From NCBI GenBank assembly GCA_905182985.1, contig CAJJDN010000068.1, forward strand, positions 85,453-149,452: a stretch of 64,000 nt of DNA. Direction: 5' to 3'. The stretch's first letter is position 1. Every line of letters starts with the position of its first letter. The translations under genes and the position numbers were made by a program. The stretch comes from Paramecium sonneborni (Eukaryota; Ciliophora; Oligohymenophorea; Peniculida; Parameciidae). Of the stretch, positions 1 to 15,125 are shown one piece after another. The notes beneath the pieces are model-generated. The model did not search any database, was not told the DNA's origin, and saw only the letters and a program-made list of their open reading frames with translations.

Positions 1-925
1 CTTATCTAGATATTCTTCTTTTTAAATATTTATGACTCTTCTCTTCCTAATCCAACTTATTTTTGATATTTTAATATTTAACGTTCAATTCCTTATAATC
101 CATAGTCAATTATTAAATTATATCTTAATATTCTGAACTCTTTAAAATCAGCTCTTATATTCTTTTAGCCATTTATTCTTCTCTACATATTCGATTTGAT
201 TAAGCTTCATCAATATTTTTTAAATAAACTCTATCTTTTTCATCTAATTAATATTTTAGATTAGATATTTATTTTTCAAATTCATGTAATTTAAATGATG
301 GATGCTTCTATTTATAATTTTCAAATTCTTAATCTAACCTTTATTTCTCCATTTCTAAGAATTCTACTCTTTTTTCCAGTTTCTTAATAATGTTATCTTT
401 AATATCAATTTTTTACTTATATTCTGAGACAGTATTAAGAAGTATTGAATTTTCTTCAAATTTCTTCATCTCAACCTTATGCAATAAACCTTTTTCATTA
501 TTTTTATAAGCTTATAATTATCTCTAAAGACTTTCAAATGTCATTTAGATTTCATGTTTATCATGTTTAAGTTCTTCATTCTTTCTTATTAATTCAGATA
601 CTCTGTCTTAATAATCTTTCAAATGTTATAATCTTTCGACTTATAACAACTCTATTTATTAAGTAGCTCTATTGTTCATTTCCAATTCTTAAGAAACTTT
701 CATCAATTGCATTTATAGACGATCATTTTCATTTGTTAATTCATTCACTTATTGTTTAAGTTATTCAATTATGATATCTTATGGAGACAAATCGATTGAT
801 TTCCTATATGAATCATTTCTTAATTTATCCTGCATATTCTTCATTGCTGATGCATAAGCACTACTCATTGTAGGAGAATTAGATGAAAATGCTCTCTAAG
901 ACAATCTTTATTCTCTTTATTACAT
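1..925 (-). CDS. Coiled-coil protein, 3' end beyond the window
   Basis: Read from an ATG at 925 leftwards to the window edge in the ciliate code with no TGA. After a Ser-rich N-terminus the product is a long run of charged heptad-like sequence (for example ELTNENDRLQMQL and EEKSHKYLKRR), typical of a long coiled coil. No catalytic or binding motif is seen. The start lies only 31 nt downstream of the TGA of the gene at 957-1793 on the same strand. The frame of this ORF is also open upstream of its ATG through that gap, giving protein-like text (SLIENILKNYPEYIQQ). An alternative is therefore that both ORFs form one gene joined by a +1 shift at the seven-T run 1015-1021. A structural cytoskeletal or ciliary role is only a guess. 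Confidence 0.6.
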
Positions 926-956
926 AAAATATAATTTTATTGTTTATTGAATATAT

Positions 957-1793
957 TCAGGGTAATTTTTCAAAATATTCTCTATCAAACTCTTTCCTCC
1001 TATCTTAAAGAAGCTTTTTTTCCTTCTCTTATTCTTTTTCCTTTATTTATTTGAATTATAAAGCAAGATTTGGAGTTGCGATTTTTCTGTTTTTGTAAAG
1101 ATTAAACTATTTCTAAGTTATTCTCTTTTTAGCTTGAGAATTCTGTTGATTAGTATCAAATACAACTTCAAATTATTAAGTAGTATTTGAAAAAGGTTAA
1201 AGAGTTGATCCCATATGTAACTTACTTGATTTACTTCTATCAGTAAATACTTTTGCTGGCTAATTCTCCTTTATTTTTGTATAAGAAAGCTATTTATTGA
1301 ATTCTTCCAAAATAGGTTGGCTTGTATCTCTATGTGTATCTCTACTCATCTTCTAAGTTTTTATTGTATTTCTACATTCCTCTAAAGTCATTGGTCTTTA
1401 TATATCCTATTCATTTGAGATTCTACCTATCGATAAGCCTTACAAAGATGGATCTTATTTAAAGTCTATACTTTTACTTGGTTTAGATTGCAAATGTAAT
1501 GGCAGAAGAGGATATTTATTTTTCTATAATTGAACAATCTCTTTTAAAACAGAGTGATAATTTTCCTCTTCTATTTAGAACTTGAATTGGATTTTGGCTA
1601 AATTCTAATATTTTTTTTTTGGTTTCGGCTCTTCTATTTCAGGTACTTTATAATGTTTAGAAGCTGTTGTAACTAAAAAATTCTTAGCCTTGAGCTAACT
1701 CAACGATATCATTTCATTGTTAATTGGTTGAATACACAATGTTTGACCAAAAGAGTTGATGTAATCAATAATATTTTAATTCATGAAACTCAT
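957..1793 (-). CDS. Hypothetical Gln/Lys-rich protein (278 aa) or N-terminal part of the next ORF
   Basis: Uninterrupted ciliate-code ORF. The ATG at 1793 begins MSFMNQNIIDYINSFGQ and the TGA is at 957-959. Composition is low-complexity and charged, becoming Lys/Glu-rich at the end (KEKEQEKEKKLLQDRR). No recognised domain. The stop is 31 nt before the ATG of the next same-strand ORF. Near 1015-1021 a +1 shift at an A7 run (coding strand) would switch into that ORF's frame and make one longer coiled-coil protein. Codon use looks acceptable in both frames, so two genes and one frameshifted gene cannot be told apart by eye. Confidence 0.5.
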
Positions 1794-2011
1794 TAATAAC
1801 TCTTCAATATAGAACCTATATAGGCACTCATTTAATTTAATGTATTTAAACAATTGACAAGTTATAATACTTATCTTATGTATAATTTTATACATAAAAA
1901 TTGTTATCATATATATATCTTAATTTCTTTTTGGATATCATATTATTTTATCCTCTTTTCGAATTCTTTTAAATGCTATAAAATTTAAATAATTGTATAT
2001 ATATTATAATT

Positions 2012-5000
2012 ATGCTTGATAATTACATTGAAATCCTTTAACAATACAAGAATCCAAAATTGTAATACTTATTTAGTTCCTTACCTTTGCCTAGTTAATG
2101 GCAATTATTCTAAACTGCAAATAAAATAGATGTGCTAAACAGTTAAACAGATTATTTGATAGATTTGTATCACTATCGAGAAATTCCTAAATTATTACTC
2201 AAAGATTAAATAGAACGATTACCTGAAGAATTTTAACATGATTTAAATTAAGAAGAGTTTATATTAATGTTAGCAAGAGTTTTAGAGTTTCCACCATCAC
2301 ATTTACCATTTTTAATTAATGGAACTAGAATATTATATGATTAAATTTGTTGGTTGAATCAAATTCATAAGGTAATGGACACAAATACAATAGGTAAACT
2401 TTTCGACATTTCTAAGTTTTTACATCATTTGTGAATCTGAAGCTAAAGAAATGCCTGAGTCATTTTTACCATATACAAATGATTAAAGAGCATTTTTAAA
2501 ACATTTTTAAGAATTTGAAAAAGATGATTATGGATTTAAATTTTCTAAAAATTAAGATATTACTCATCATTAGAATCCAATAAAGAAAGTTTTCTATTGT
2601 TAAGATTCAATTTTTAGTTTAGATTAAATGAGTGATAATATCTAAATATTTGATTCCGATACAATAGAAATAAAAAAGACAATTTAATGCACATCAATAA
2701 AACATAAAACTAATATTTTAGGTTAACTTTCAAAAACAATATCTTAAAAGACAATTAATATTTTAGATATATTTTTTGCTGATTCACCAAAGATACTTGG
2801 AGCATGTTGTTAAGATAAAACAATATCTTTTTGGACATTGACAAATAAATTTTAATAAGAATATACATTTTCAACAGAAAAATATGGACTTTAAGTTTAA
2901 ATAGCGTAAAAACAAGTATCATATTTGTAGTTATTTGGAATCTATAAAGGCATGGATAACAATAAATAGAGAAAATTAAATATATTAATGGTCATTCACC
3001 TAATTAATAGAATCAAATGATAGTAAAGCAATTTCATTTGCAAACTCATCAGTTGGAAGTGCAATATTGCTTCCTTATAGAGGATCTCAAATAAACTATA
3101 TCAAAGAGATATCTTTATTAAATTAATTGTTTATTTGTACAACAGAGGAGATTCAGAAAAAAAATGATAATACTGACAAGTTCTTCAAAACAGTTGAAAA
3201 AAGAATTCATGTATGGAATCCTATTAAATGGCATGCTTTTTCTGATATCAAATTACCAAATAAAGGATCATCTGTTCATACAATAACATATTCACTTAAA
3301 TTAGATGTTCTATTTACTGTAGGATTTAATGATGATATATTATTATGGAAATTTGATTAAGGAAATGAGAATTATAATTAATTTCATAAATTAACTATTA
3401 GAGAATAGATTGAAAATTAACGTATTGAAAATAATACAGTTTCAGCTATTGAAGCATTTGATGAATATGGAATGTTGATTAGTTTAGATAATAAAGGAAT
3501 AATGAGATGTTGGGATATTGAATCATGGGAAATAATTTATAGATTCAATCTTGAATGTGAAATAATTAATACTACTAGTTAGATATTAAAGATTAATTAA
3601 GGAAAGTTTATTGTTACAACTTAAAGACTTAAAGTCTTATAATTTCCACGTAATTAACCAAGAAAAGTTAAAGTCAGATTCAAACCTAGATTAATGTAAT
3701 GTTTTAGTTAAAGAGTCTATGTGAGTTCAAATAAGGAACTTATAGGATTTAATTGGAATAATGCATATATTGAAGAAAAAGTAGAAATGACTAATGAATA
3801 AGAAAAAGTAGATATTGGAACAGAAATTCTATTCTTTTTTACTCATTGGGACGTTACTATTGTAATTACTAACGATGCAATCTTACATATAATTAAAGAT
3901 AGATTTAGAAATAATTAAAAAGGAAAAAAGGATTTTCTTGAGTATATACTATTTGAAAATAAATAAATAGAAGGTTGTCATTTCCATTATCTATATTCCT
4001 AACTTACTTGTTGGAATAAAAGTATTTTACGAATCTTTTAAAGTTAATATATATCTAAATAATTGCATTTTACTAAAATTAGAGAAATGGATGCTCGAGG
4101 ACATATTTAAAAAATTATTAATTGTTGTGAAAGAGATATAATTGGAGTTCTTATGAAGAATAATATTCTTAATTTTATCTAATATAGTACTATGAAAACT
4201 ATATCATCAGTTACAACTGAGGATGAAATTGCTGATTTCTTTTTATTTAATGATTATAGATGTTTAGCCATTATTCATCAAAAAAGAATTGTATTTTATT
4301 CTCATTAAGATTATACACTATTTTAACCTAAATATTTTATTAAAACAGATTCTATATCCAATATTTTATAACTCAATTATGAATCTTTAGATAAAATATT
4401 AGAAATTTATGTTCCTAATCATTTTAAATATAAAAATATCTAATTTTTTAAGTAATAGGAAGCTAATAACTAATTTAAATATAATGAAGATATCAAAAAG
4501 GATTTCTCAGTCCTCTAATAAATTAAAGAACTTAAATAAAAAAATGAAGAAAGTAATTTTTTAGAAGTGAAAGGTGCTGGATTAGTTAAATTTTAGAGAA
4601 CTGTTAAAAAAATTCTAAGTTTGATTAGAAAAAATTCTATTGATGAATTACAAAGAATATCTATTATAGAAAGATAAAGTATCATTGATTTAAGTAATTA
4701 ACCAAGTTTAATTTTGGATCTAGATTCCACTTTAATTAGAAGAAATGGATAATTCATTTCAAACATTAAAATAGATTATGAACTTTAACCTGTAGATTTA
4801 AATCATTATACATATAGCAAAGTATATATTTATGAAGATTTTCATTATTAATACTTTTTGTGTTAAAATTCTTCTCCAATTTTATTATCTAATATTTAAT
4901 CAAAAATTGTTGAAAAGTTTTAAAGAATCAAAGATCCCTATTTAAATAAAGATGACAATACTAAAATAATAGTTTCATTCAATTAATCAGATGAAATTCT

Positions 5001-6718
5001 TCTTGACTACAAAGAAGCTGAAGAAGTAATCTTGCTAAGAATTGAAATTGATCATAATTCAATCAATCCATCTATTATTAATTTTTATGATCATTTATTA
5101 CTAATAACTTTTGGTAAAGAAGACAATGCTTTAAAATTCTGGGATATAACATGTCTTAAATCTTTAAAATAATTGAGTATTGACAAAGAATACCTTTAAC
5201 TTAAACCATCTTAAGTAAGTGCTATTTTAAAATTGAAAGAACTTTAAGAATATAATTAAACAGATGAAATTAAGTCTTAAGAAATTTTAGTTTAATAAAA
5301 AACTAAAGATTTATAATCTTTAATAAAATATAAGACTAAACATTTAGGATCTACTAATTTGGGAGATACTCCATATTTATAAGGTGAATACATATTACCA
5401 TTAGAATTGCGATTAAAATGGAACCTTAAAGAATTTAATTCCTTCTATAGAATTAATTAAATGAAAGAAACTTACAATTATATGTTGAAAATGCTCTATA
5501 ATTATTAAGAAGCTAATAAATATTAAATTTATCAATAACAATTATAAATTAACAACAAAATGATGTTATAATAAAAATTAAAATCTGGTAGTTAATTAGA
5601 TTTATACTATTCTGATGATACACATGAACATCCTTCTTTGCCAAAATTATATTTAACCTAATTATAAATTAAACCAGATCCTCCTCCAAATACTCCATTT
5701 CCTAAAAATTCAAAGGTAGACAAAAAGGCTGATATCAATTTTTAAGTTTTATCCTCTATTTTAAGAAAAAATGATTCTGAATAGGAAAATTAAAGTAATG
5801 ATAAAACCTTAAGAAAATCTATCCATCTATCCCCCAAAGGAAAAATGAAAAAATTAAATAAAAAGGATAAAGATTCAGGAAGAGATTACTAAAAAGAAAA
5901 AGAAAGAGATTAAAATAAAGAAAAAGAATCTTATGATGAAAGTTTAAGATAAAAGTCTGATGATTAAATCCAATATGAAAGATTTGATTAATTTATTAAA
6001 GGAGCTAATAAAAAAATAGTTTAATTAAATAAATAATTAAATGAGTTATATTATCCTCCATTTGAAAAAGAACAAAAACTAATTGAATAAGAGAGAAGGA
6101 AGTAAAGATAAAAACCAGATCTTTAAGTTACTACAAATTAAAAGACAGGAATCTAATTAATTAAATTTAGTCATAGAGCAACAGATGAAGAAAAACGAAG
6201 TATACATTTTATTAAATAGAATTTTTAATGAATTATAGTTTTGAAGATGTAGCCTTAAAATAAAGTTAAAGTTTAAGAGAAATATCAGCAAAAAATGTTG
6301 ATAGATCTTTAACTCCATTTAAAGATTATTTAAAATAAACCAGAAATATTAAATTAAATAACCCAATTAAAGCTAAAGTCAAACTATGTAAAATTATAAT
6401 CTATTTATCAGCTTTATTGAAATAAAATAATAACATATCTGATATATTAGATACAAATTAACCTATAGATAATTAAGTTAAGGAAGAAATTGTGGGTTTC
6501 AATTTGATTAAAAAAAATCATCGATCCAAAATTAATGGTGATTTACGTAAGCTCAAATATTTATTATTTTAGAATATATTTTAAATGCAGACTTAAAAGA
6601 ATTTACATCAAAGGATAGTTTTGCTGTAGCTATAACTGATTCTTAGAAGAAAAGATCATTATCACCCTTGAAAAATTATTTAATGACAAAAAAAAAATCT
6701 TAATTGCATCTAAATTGA
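2012..6718 (+). CDS. Large WD40-repeat protein (about 1,538 aa)
   Basis: ATG at 2012, TGA at 6716-6718. Four GT-AG introns restore one frame: 2372-2393 (22 nt), 2895-2916 (22 nt), 6200-6219 (20 nt), 6547-6572 (26 nt); the remaining 4,617 nt are exactly 1,539 codons. A helical N-terminal region of roughly 130 residues is followed by degenerate WD repeats, for example CQDKTISFWTLTN, KRIHVWNPIKW, DDILLWKFD, RCWDIESWEI and LKFWDITCLKSL. The C-terminal third is Lys/Gln-rich and probably disordered. Large WD proteins of this kind in ciliates are often scaffold or axonemal components, but nothing here fixes the role. The last two small exons are supported because without the 20-nt intron a TGA would end the protein at 6229-6231. 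Confidence 0.85.
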
Positions 6719-6865
6719 TTACAATAATAATTCATTTTTACAGTTATTTTAAAAATACTAAATAATATAGAGTTATTTCTAAAACTATTATTTTTTTTTA
6801 TTTATATAATTTAAATTTAAAAAATAAACAACAAAAAGCCTATTTAATAACCTCTTATTTAATTT

Positions 6866-7776
6866 AAGGCAATTTATACTCATTTTTGCTAAGGTTTCAA
6901 TATAATACATTCCTAAACTTTATGCTAAAGGATATGCAAAATCATATGAAAATTTTTATTCGATTCTAAATCACATATAAATCCTACAAAAAGAAAAGAA
7001 AGGAAGTATCTTGATTCATATTTTTTATATCTTCTTAATTATCTTTATCAAAATTATTTACCACAATTGAATATCTGAAAATGATGCTTAATTTGTAAGA
7101 TCAAAAGCTAAAAAAAATTCCGCTCTGCTCTTTTTAAACTAATAATTTATTATACTGTCATTTAAGATTATAAGTTAATATTTTACTGATATTACTTCTT
7201 AATAAGGGAAGTGATAAATCTCTGATATCAAAATTGTCTGCCTAGAAATAATTTGAAATCATTATTATTTGAGAGTGGAATTTTATTCTTTTACTTTGTT
7301 TTTTATTCAATATTAAATTGATAGTTTTTTTACAAGTATTTTTAATTGATAAATTAGTATTCTAATGAATAACTAAATTAGATCAAATAATTTTAATCTA
7401 CTATATAGTATAAGGGATCCAATAAATAATAAAATATTTAGCATAAAATAGTTTTTAAACATACTTATATTCATATGTCTTGGTTAGAATCTTAATCCTT
7501 TACTATTTTTAAATTGAAAGAAGTTTATCAATTTTAATAATTTTATCTATATTAAATATGTTCTTAATTTATTAAAATAGTTTGAAAAGTTAATAAAGAG
7601 AAATCTATATTAGTTTCTGAGTAAATAAAGGAAATTAATTAAAATTTAATCTTTTGATAATGTTGAGTACAAATTTAGAAGTTCAAATTTTATGGCTTCA
7701 GATATTTAGGAGTACTACAATACTTAGTTTCTCATTTTCATTTAAAATCTTAGAATTTAAAAATAAATTTTAGTAA
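6866..7776 (+). pseudogene. Possible decayed gene or noncoding stretch
   Basis: No intact gene is visible on either strand. One frame gives coding-like segments (for example KSHINPTKRKERKYLDSYF and SWLESQSFTIFKLKEVYQF) broken by TGAs at 6947, 7076, 7082, 7187 and 7223, all in the same phase, and by further TGAs near 7.6 kb. It may be the remnant of a duplicated gene. Because TGA is rare in such AT-rich DNA, chance open runs are common, so plain noncoding DNA is also possible. Confidence 0.3.
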
Positions 7777-8062
7777 AAAATAAAAGATAAAAACTTGATT
7801 TTTTAATATTATAGTGTCATTTATGATAGATATAATTAAAAAAAAATAATAAATAAAGAATAGAGTAGTAAGGAGAGTTGATAAATAAAAAAAGGAATAA
7901 ATATGCTTAAATTACAAAGTTGAAATCTAATTATTTTAATAATAATTAAATAAATTATAATTTAAAAATAATTATAAAATTTACATGAAAAATAAATTTA
8001 ATGATAAAATTTAATATTAATGATGAAATATTTAAATTGATACTAATTAGTAATAAAATGAA

Positions 8063-9212
<1,150 letters not shown>

Positions 9213-9736
9213 TATTATATTAACGATTAGAACACACAACTAAAAAACTATTAGAATTCAACTCTCTATTAGAAAACTATGATTTTTATTATTTTTTATC
9301 AGATCAAATCACAACAACATCCTTTACAAACAATTTATTACACCAATTAAGTTTTATTCAGCATCATTTTATTTTACCTTTTTGAAATTTTATGTTATGA
9401 GACATTATCTAAAAAATAATACAAATATCAATCCAAAAGTATAGATGCATAACATAAAATAAAATTAACAAAATCAAATGATATAGTGTTTTATTAAATT
9501 GATTTTTTTAGTTTTGTAACAATTTTAATGTAGGATGAAAATATTTCTCATTAAGTTAACAAAATTCAATTATCTAAGTTAATTTTGGTTCGGTTAACAG
9601 AAATTTAATTTTAATATTTTCCTAATTTTGTAGAAAAAACTAATATTAAATTTATGGACTTAAAAGTGTTTTTGATTTTCAAATTGAAACCTTGATTTGC
9701 TAAAATTTTTCGAGGAAGTTCAAAAGAATCAATTTA
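9213..9736. other. Intergenic / no clear gene
   Basis: AT-rich sequence between the Aurora-like kinase start and the broken ORF at 9737. Short open frames exist but none has convincing protein character. It must contain the kinase promoter; no specific element is recognised. Confidence 0.4.
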
Positions 9737-10486
9737 ATGAACGAAAAAAAATCTTTAGTGCACCATATACAAATATCAAGGAGTATAAATAACTTCCATT
9801 TAATCATTAGTCACAAAAAGAAATAGAGATTTTTAAAAAGTTTTTGTTTTAGATTTGAGAAGAAATTTCTAAGTTCAATTTTAGATATCACTGAATTTAT
9901 TAAAGCAATAAGCTTTCCTGTAAATGAATATAAAGCTAATTATCTAAAATCTATGATGAATGTCAAAAAATTTTCAACCAAAGACACAAATAATATTATA
10001 AGATTATCAAACATAGAATTCAACCTTAAATATGATTATGCCTAATTAGATGAAAAAATATCAATATTCCTTTGAAAATAATTAAGCACCATAATTCAAA
10101 TGATTTTAAAATTATGCAATGAAATACGTGATCTCATTTGTTTAAACAAACAAAATGTTTTAGAAATTCATTCTGAAGTTTTTAAGGGTATATATACTTT
10201 TAGGAATTTTAAAAAGTGCTTAATATATATATTCCTTCTTTAATTTTTTTTGTTGCATTTCGAAATAGAATTTTTTTAATTTAAGCCCAAGATTTCTTAT
10301 AATATTTAAAAATATCATAATATAGATTAATTACTATACCAGTAATAAATTTTGAGCACTAATGAAATTTTTATGTTATAAATAAAAATAGTTTTTGTTA
10401 AGCACTTATTAAAAAATTTCAAATTATAAATAACATTTTATTATATTCATAATGATGCAGTAATTTAAAAAGACTTGTTCGTATGA
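9737..10486 (+). pseudogene. Open frame with one internal TGA, possible decayed gene
   Basis: From an ATG at 9737 a frame of 112 codons ends in TGA at 10073-10075 and then continues open in the same phase to a TGA at 10484-10486. Parts look protein-like (DITEFIKAISFPVNEYKANY and LCNEIRDLICLNKQNV). No domain is recognised. With TGA as only stop, such a length can also arise by chance in AT-rich DNA. No intron that removes the internal TGA was found. Confidence 0.3.
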
Positions 10487-10703
10487 TAAACTACTATAAA
10501 TATGTTTAAGTTTATGTTTAGTATTACATACAATACTGGTTAATTAATCACAGAAAAATATGAATAAAAGAGAAAAAAAATTTGTATATATTTGAATATG
10601 TCTGCTAAAATGAAAATGCATTAAATCTTCTAATAAAATTTAAGAGATAAAAGTGCAAAATTTTACTCTATATAATTGAATTCTACAATTATTAATATAA
10701 AAT

Positions 10704-12494
10704 ATGAAAATAATAGTTTAATCTGCAAGACTTCCTTCCTCACCAATTTTTCATAGAAAGAAGCCTACTGAACTTTAAAATCCTTTAGATAATTTAGTTA
10801 GAGTGTAATCACCATGTGGAAGTACAACAAATAATGCATTTGGAAGATGTCCTACAGTGAAGACTTTGAATAGTGATAGAGATCCAGTTGAGCTTACTAT
10901 AACATTGTTGTTGAATGGTTAGAAGTAAAAGGAATGAATGAAAATAGATTGATTGTACCTATTGGAATACATTAAACCACCACTGATTTATATAAGAAAT
11001 TAATTGGGAAAGTGAATTAAGTTAATCCTACAATAGTGAATTAAATAAAACATTTTCAAACGCATAGTAGTTTTAAGAATTACAATATTGATTACTATTT
11101 ATCCCTTGAGCATCATCCATTAGATGTATTTATAGAATAAAGACATTTGAAATTGGAACCATATATTTCAAAAAGTGTAAATAACTAATTGAGTATTGAT
11201 GATTTTGAGATATTAAAATGCATAGGAGTTGGGTATTAATTTCAAAATAAAAAAACTAAGCGGTTTTTCACGTGTATATTTAGTTAGAAAGAAAGATAGT
11301 GGATATTTTTATGCGATGAAATTGATTGACAAAAATTTTATTTTGAATTCAAATAAAGAGATAATAATAAATAATGAAAGATAAGTGATGGAATAATTGA
11401 ATTCTCCATATTTAGCAAAATTATTTTATTCTTTTGAAACTAAGTATTATTTAGTCTTTGTTTTGGAGTATATTAAATTGATCTTATAAATAGATACTGT
11501 GCAGGAGGTGAACTGTTTTATCATTTACGTAAATTAAGAAGATTAAATGAAGAATTAGCAAAATAATATTTTGTATAGGTTTGTTTGGCAATATAGGAAT
11601 TGCATAAATATGGAGTTGTTTATAGAGATATTAAGCCTGAGAATATTTTATTAGATTTAGATGGATATATTCATTTATCTGATTTTGGATTAGCTAAACC
11701 AAATATGGATAGAGAAGAGACAGCTTATTCATTTTGTGGTTCTCCAGAATATATGTCACCTGAAATGCTTATGAGAAATGGACATAATTTTATGGTAGAT
11801 ATATATTGTTTGGGAGCATTACTTTATGAATTTATTTGTGGATCACCTCCTTTTTATAGTAGAAACATCGATCAAATTTATAATAGCATATTAAATGATA
11901 AAATTTAATTTCCATCTTAATTAGAAATTAATTAAGATCTAAAAGATTTAATTTCTAAATTATTAATCAAAGATCCATAGATACGTTTAGGAGCTAAAAA
12001 AGGTATCTAAGAAATACTTTAACATAAATGGTTTAAAGGATTTAATTTAGAGGCATTGTAAAAAAGAAAACTGAATGTAAGTTATCGTCCAAAACCATTA
12101 AGTTATAATTTTGATGAAGTTGAATTTAGCAAAGGAGACACAGAATTCTAAAAAAAATTATAAGAAAATTTGAGAAAAGAAAAATAAGTTAATTATTTAT
12201 TAATATTTATAGACTAAATTTTCTCGTTATTTTCCAAATTTCGAATATAAAAATCAAAAAATTCATGATAGTAGACAAACCTTATTATAGCTATTGTTAA
12301 AACAATAATAAATATAAGGATTATAAGGATTACCAAAACCATAATAAAGAACTTAAATTGCCTTATCTCCTGTTTCATAGGTCAAAGGATTATCTAATAT
12401 TAAAGCATTAACTTAAAGCTCTTTTAAGTAAGCATCATAATGTAAACGCTTTAATACTGATATTGATATAAGCAAAATGATTAAGAATATGTGA
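10704..12494 (+). CDS. AGC-family protein kinase (RAC/S6K type, 562 aa)
   Basis: ATG at 10704, TGA at 12492-12494; introns 10925-10947 (23), 11233-11260 (28), 11468-11493 (26) and 12188-12212 (25) leave 563 codons. The N-terminal quarter contains a ubiquitin-fold-like strand pattern (TITLLLNGQK). The kinase domain follows with [51 protein letters not shown] and FCGSPEYMSPE. Like other AGC kinases it has an extension after the domain with turn and hydrophobic-motif-like text (YRPKPLSYNFDEVEF, FPNFEYKN). It is expected to phosphorylate Ser/Thr in signalling. The DFG, HRD-equivalent (YRD) and Lys residues are all present, so it should be active. It has a paralogue of the same layout at 55.8-57.7 kb. 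Confidence 0.9.
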
Positions 12495-12539
12495 AATATA
12501 TGTTCTGTATTTTAATAAAAAAAGTAATTGAAAAATTAT

Positions 12540-14963
12540 TCAATTATCAAAATTCTTATTTTCATTTTCACTTTCATATTCTTCCTCTTCTTCATCCATC
12601 TCATCAATTTCATCATGAATCATAATTCCTCCATATAATTTAATTAATTCTTCAGAATCTTCTCTTTCATCAAATATTAATTAAAACTTATTGTTTTCTA
12701 AAAGATTGTCATAAAATAAAAAATGTTTCTTACATGGTGGCCATAAACTTGCATCTGGAGGTGGAATAATTGTATCAATTGACATTCGAAATGCATTTTC
12801 AACCATTTATGGAATTATTCTTTAAAGTACAGGACTACTAGTTTCTAAACATGGATTAGTATTTATTTCTATTAAATAAGGTTTAAATGACTAATCTATC
12901 ATAAAATCCAAACCAAATATTTCAAAATTATATTCCTTCTTATAACCAGCTAATTTACAGTACACTGATTTTATACTTATTGTAGCAATATCAATAAGTT
13001 AAGGATAGAGATCCTTATAAAAATTATATTTTTTAGGTTGATTATCTAAATAACGTTAAAATTCAGAAAATGATAATTTATTACCATTCTCATACTTACC
13101 ATATGTATCAGCATATTTTTATATTGCATCATTAGTTAAATGAACATATAAATTAGCAGGATCATTTAAATCAAATTCTTCAGATGATGTTCTAATGTAT
13201 CCATCTTCATACCAATATGCTCTCATTATATTATTCAATTATGTAATAAGAAAGTAACATCGAATGTCAAATTTCCTTTTGTTATACAAAAAAGGTTTTT
13301 CTATATACTTTTAAATTAAATAAGTAAAGTGTTTTCCATTAGAATGTATCTATTTTTTACTCACAATTTTATTTATTTCAGATAATGTTTAACATACTGT
13401 AATTCCAGTTCCTCTATTTGTGAATTCCCCAGGTTTTATTATCCAAGTAGAGCCTCTAGATAGTAATCTGTTTATACTTAGGTTGTTTTTTATAGAATTC
13501 AAGAAACTATAAATAAGTTTTATCTCTGGCTCCCTTTTATATATGAAATGTTTTTGGAATTATCTAATTCAAGTCTTGTTTTGTCAATTCATAATATTTT
13601 TTAAGATTATGATACATTGCTTTCTTATTTCCTAAATGATAATTCTTATCAATATGATTATGAATCTATTTCTAATTAAATTTAATACCTTAATATTTGA
13701 ATTAACCTTAAATAAACTTATATTCTTCTAATTTATAAATTTCATATATGCTTTTTAATTTCTATCAATTGATTTATATTCATAATCATCTCTCATCAAT
13801 CTTAAAAAAGGATCCATAACTTATTTCTTTTTGATTGAATTAAATGATTGTTAATTGAAGATTTTCTTTTATTAATGTTAAACACAATTATTAGAATATT
13901 ATTATAAATTAATGAATTCTTAAACTTTAATTTATGTCCAAATGAAATTACTATCTTCATTAGATAATTCATTGAATTTCATTTGATTCCACCACCATCT
14001 TTATTTTACTATTTCTTTAATAAGAAAAGAATTATTTCCTCCTCCGATTTTTAATTTTAAATCAATTAGACTATCTTGAGGTTATGTATAAAATCCACTT
14101 TAAGAAGATACTAAAAATAAAAAATGTTAATAATTCTGTAATTTAGTTTAAAATAATTGTTCCCTTGATAATTACGAATACTCAGTTAAAGAGAATCTAA
14201 AATTAGTATTTTACATTTAAGTTGTACTATTTTAAGGAACAATTATTTTTTAAGGAATTGGACTAGTATTAGGTTAATTAATAGATTTTCTTTATTTGGT
14301 ATTTTGTGACTTTCTAGATTTAAGTCTTTTATCTAATTCTTCTGTGAAAGATTAAGATTTATCTCTTTCTTTATCTTGAGAGAATGCTTTTTATCTAATA
14401 GTTTATTGAGATATTAAAGCATGATTTTCTATCAATTTTGTGAACGGTATAACTTAAAAACCAAGGATGCCCATGTTTTTGTCTGCAGAAATTCTATGTT
14501 ACATACCTTATAATAAACTAGTGAGAATTGATTTAGTATTGTTTATATCTTATTAGTTATAGAAGCCCTTCTATATTTTATTTTTAGAGTCATCAGTTGG
14601 ATCACAATTACTTGTTTGAATTTTCCTTTTATCTAAAATTTATTGCGCATGATTTGAAAATACAACACTATAGGTACCTGATGTCTATGGTTCTTATGAT
14701 AAGTGTCTTTATATACTGCTAGCTTTTTATTTTAACTTAATAATAATACCTTAACAAATTTTATACACAGGTTTACGTTATATACTAGGTCTTCTAAATG
14801 TAACTTTTGTATTTGATTTATTATCCATTCTACGCTCTTTTAAAAGTTCTGAAAATTTGATGCTATTTTTCTTATTTAATTAGTTAATTTTTTATTAAAA
14901 TGAGATCCCATTAGTTGTTTTTTTTTATTGAGGAGTTTTTATAAAGAGTTCTTCTCTCTACAT
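12540..14963 (-). CDS. Tubulin-tyrosine-ligase-like protein (792 aa)
   Basis: ATG at 14963 (MQREELFIKTPQ), TGA at 12540-12542; two introns, 13666-13688 (23) and 13456-13477 (22), leave exactly 793 codons. Roughly 400 Gln/Ser-rich N-terminal residues precede a TTL domain with the ATP-grasp signatures: KGSTWIIKPGEFTNRGTGI, VQKYIEKP-like text (LIQKYIEKPFLYNKRKFDIR), RTSSEEFDLND, LYVHLTNDAIQ, IFGLDFMID and LIEINTNPCLE. An acidic tail ends the protein. TTLL enzymes add Glu, Gly or Tyr to tubulin or other proteins, in ciliates mostly on axonemal and cortical microtubules; which reaction cannot be told here. The convergent AGC kinase gene ends 45 nt away. Confidence 0.9.
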
Positions 14964-15125
14964 TTTTGGTTTTTTATTAATTTTTATTAAGTATTAATTT
15001 TTATTATTATTGAATTAATCAGATTAATGATATTACATTATATATTTATATAATACTGATTTTATAATCGATCATAATTTAATGGTCTAAGTTATTAATC
15101 AATGATTAGTACATTAATTAAATAA

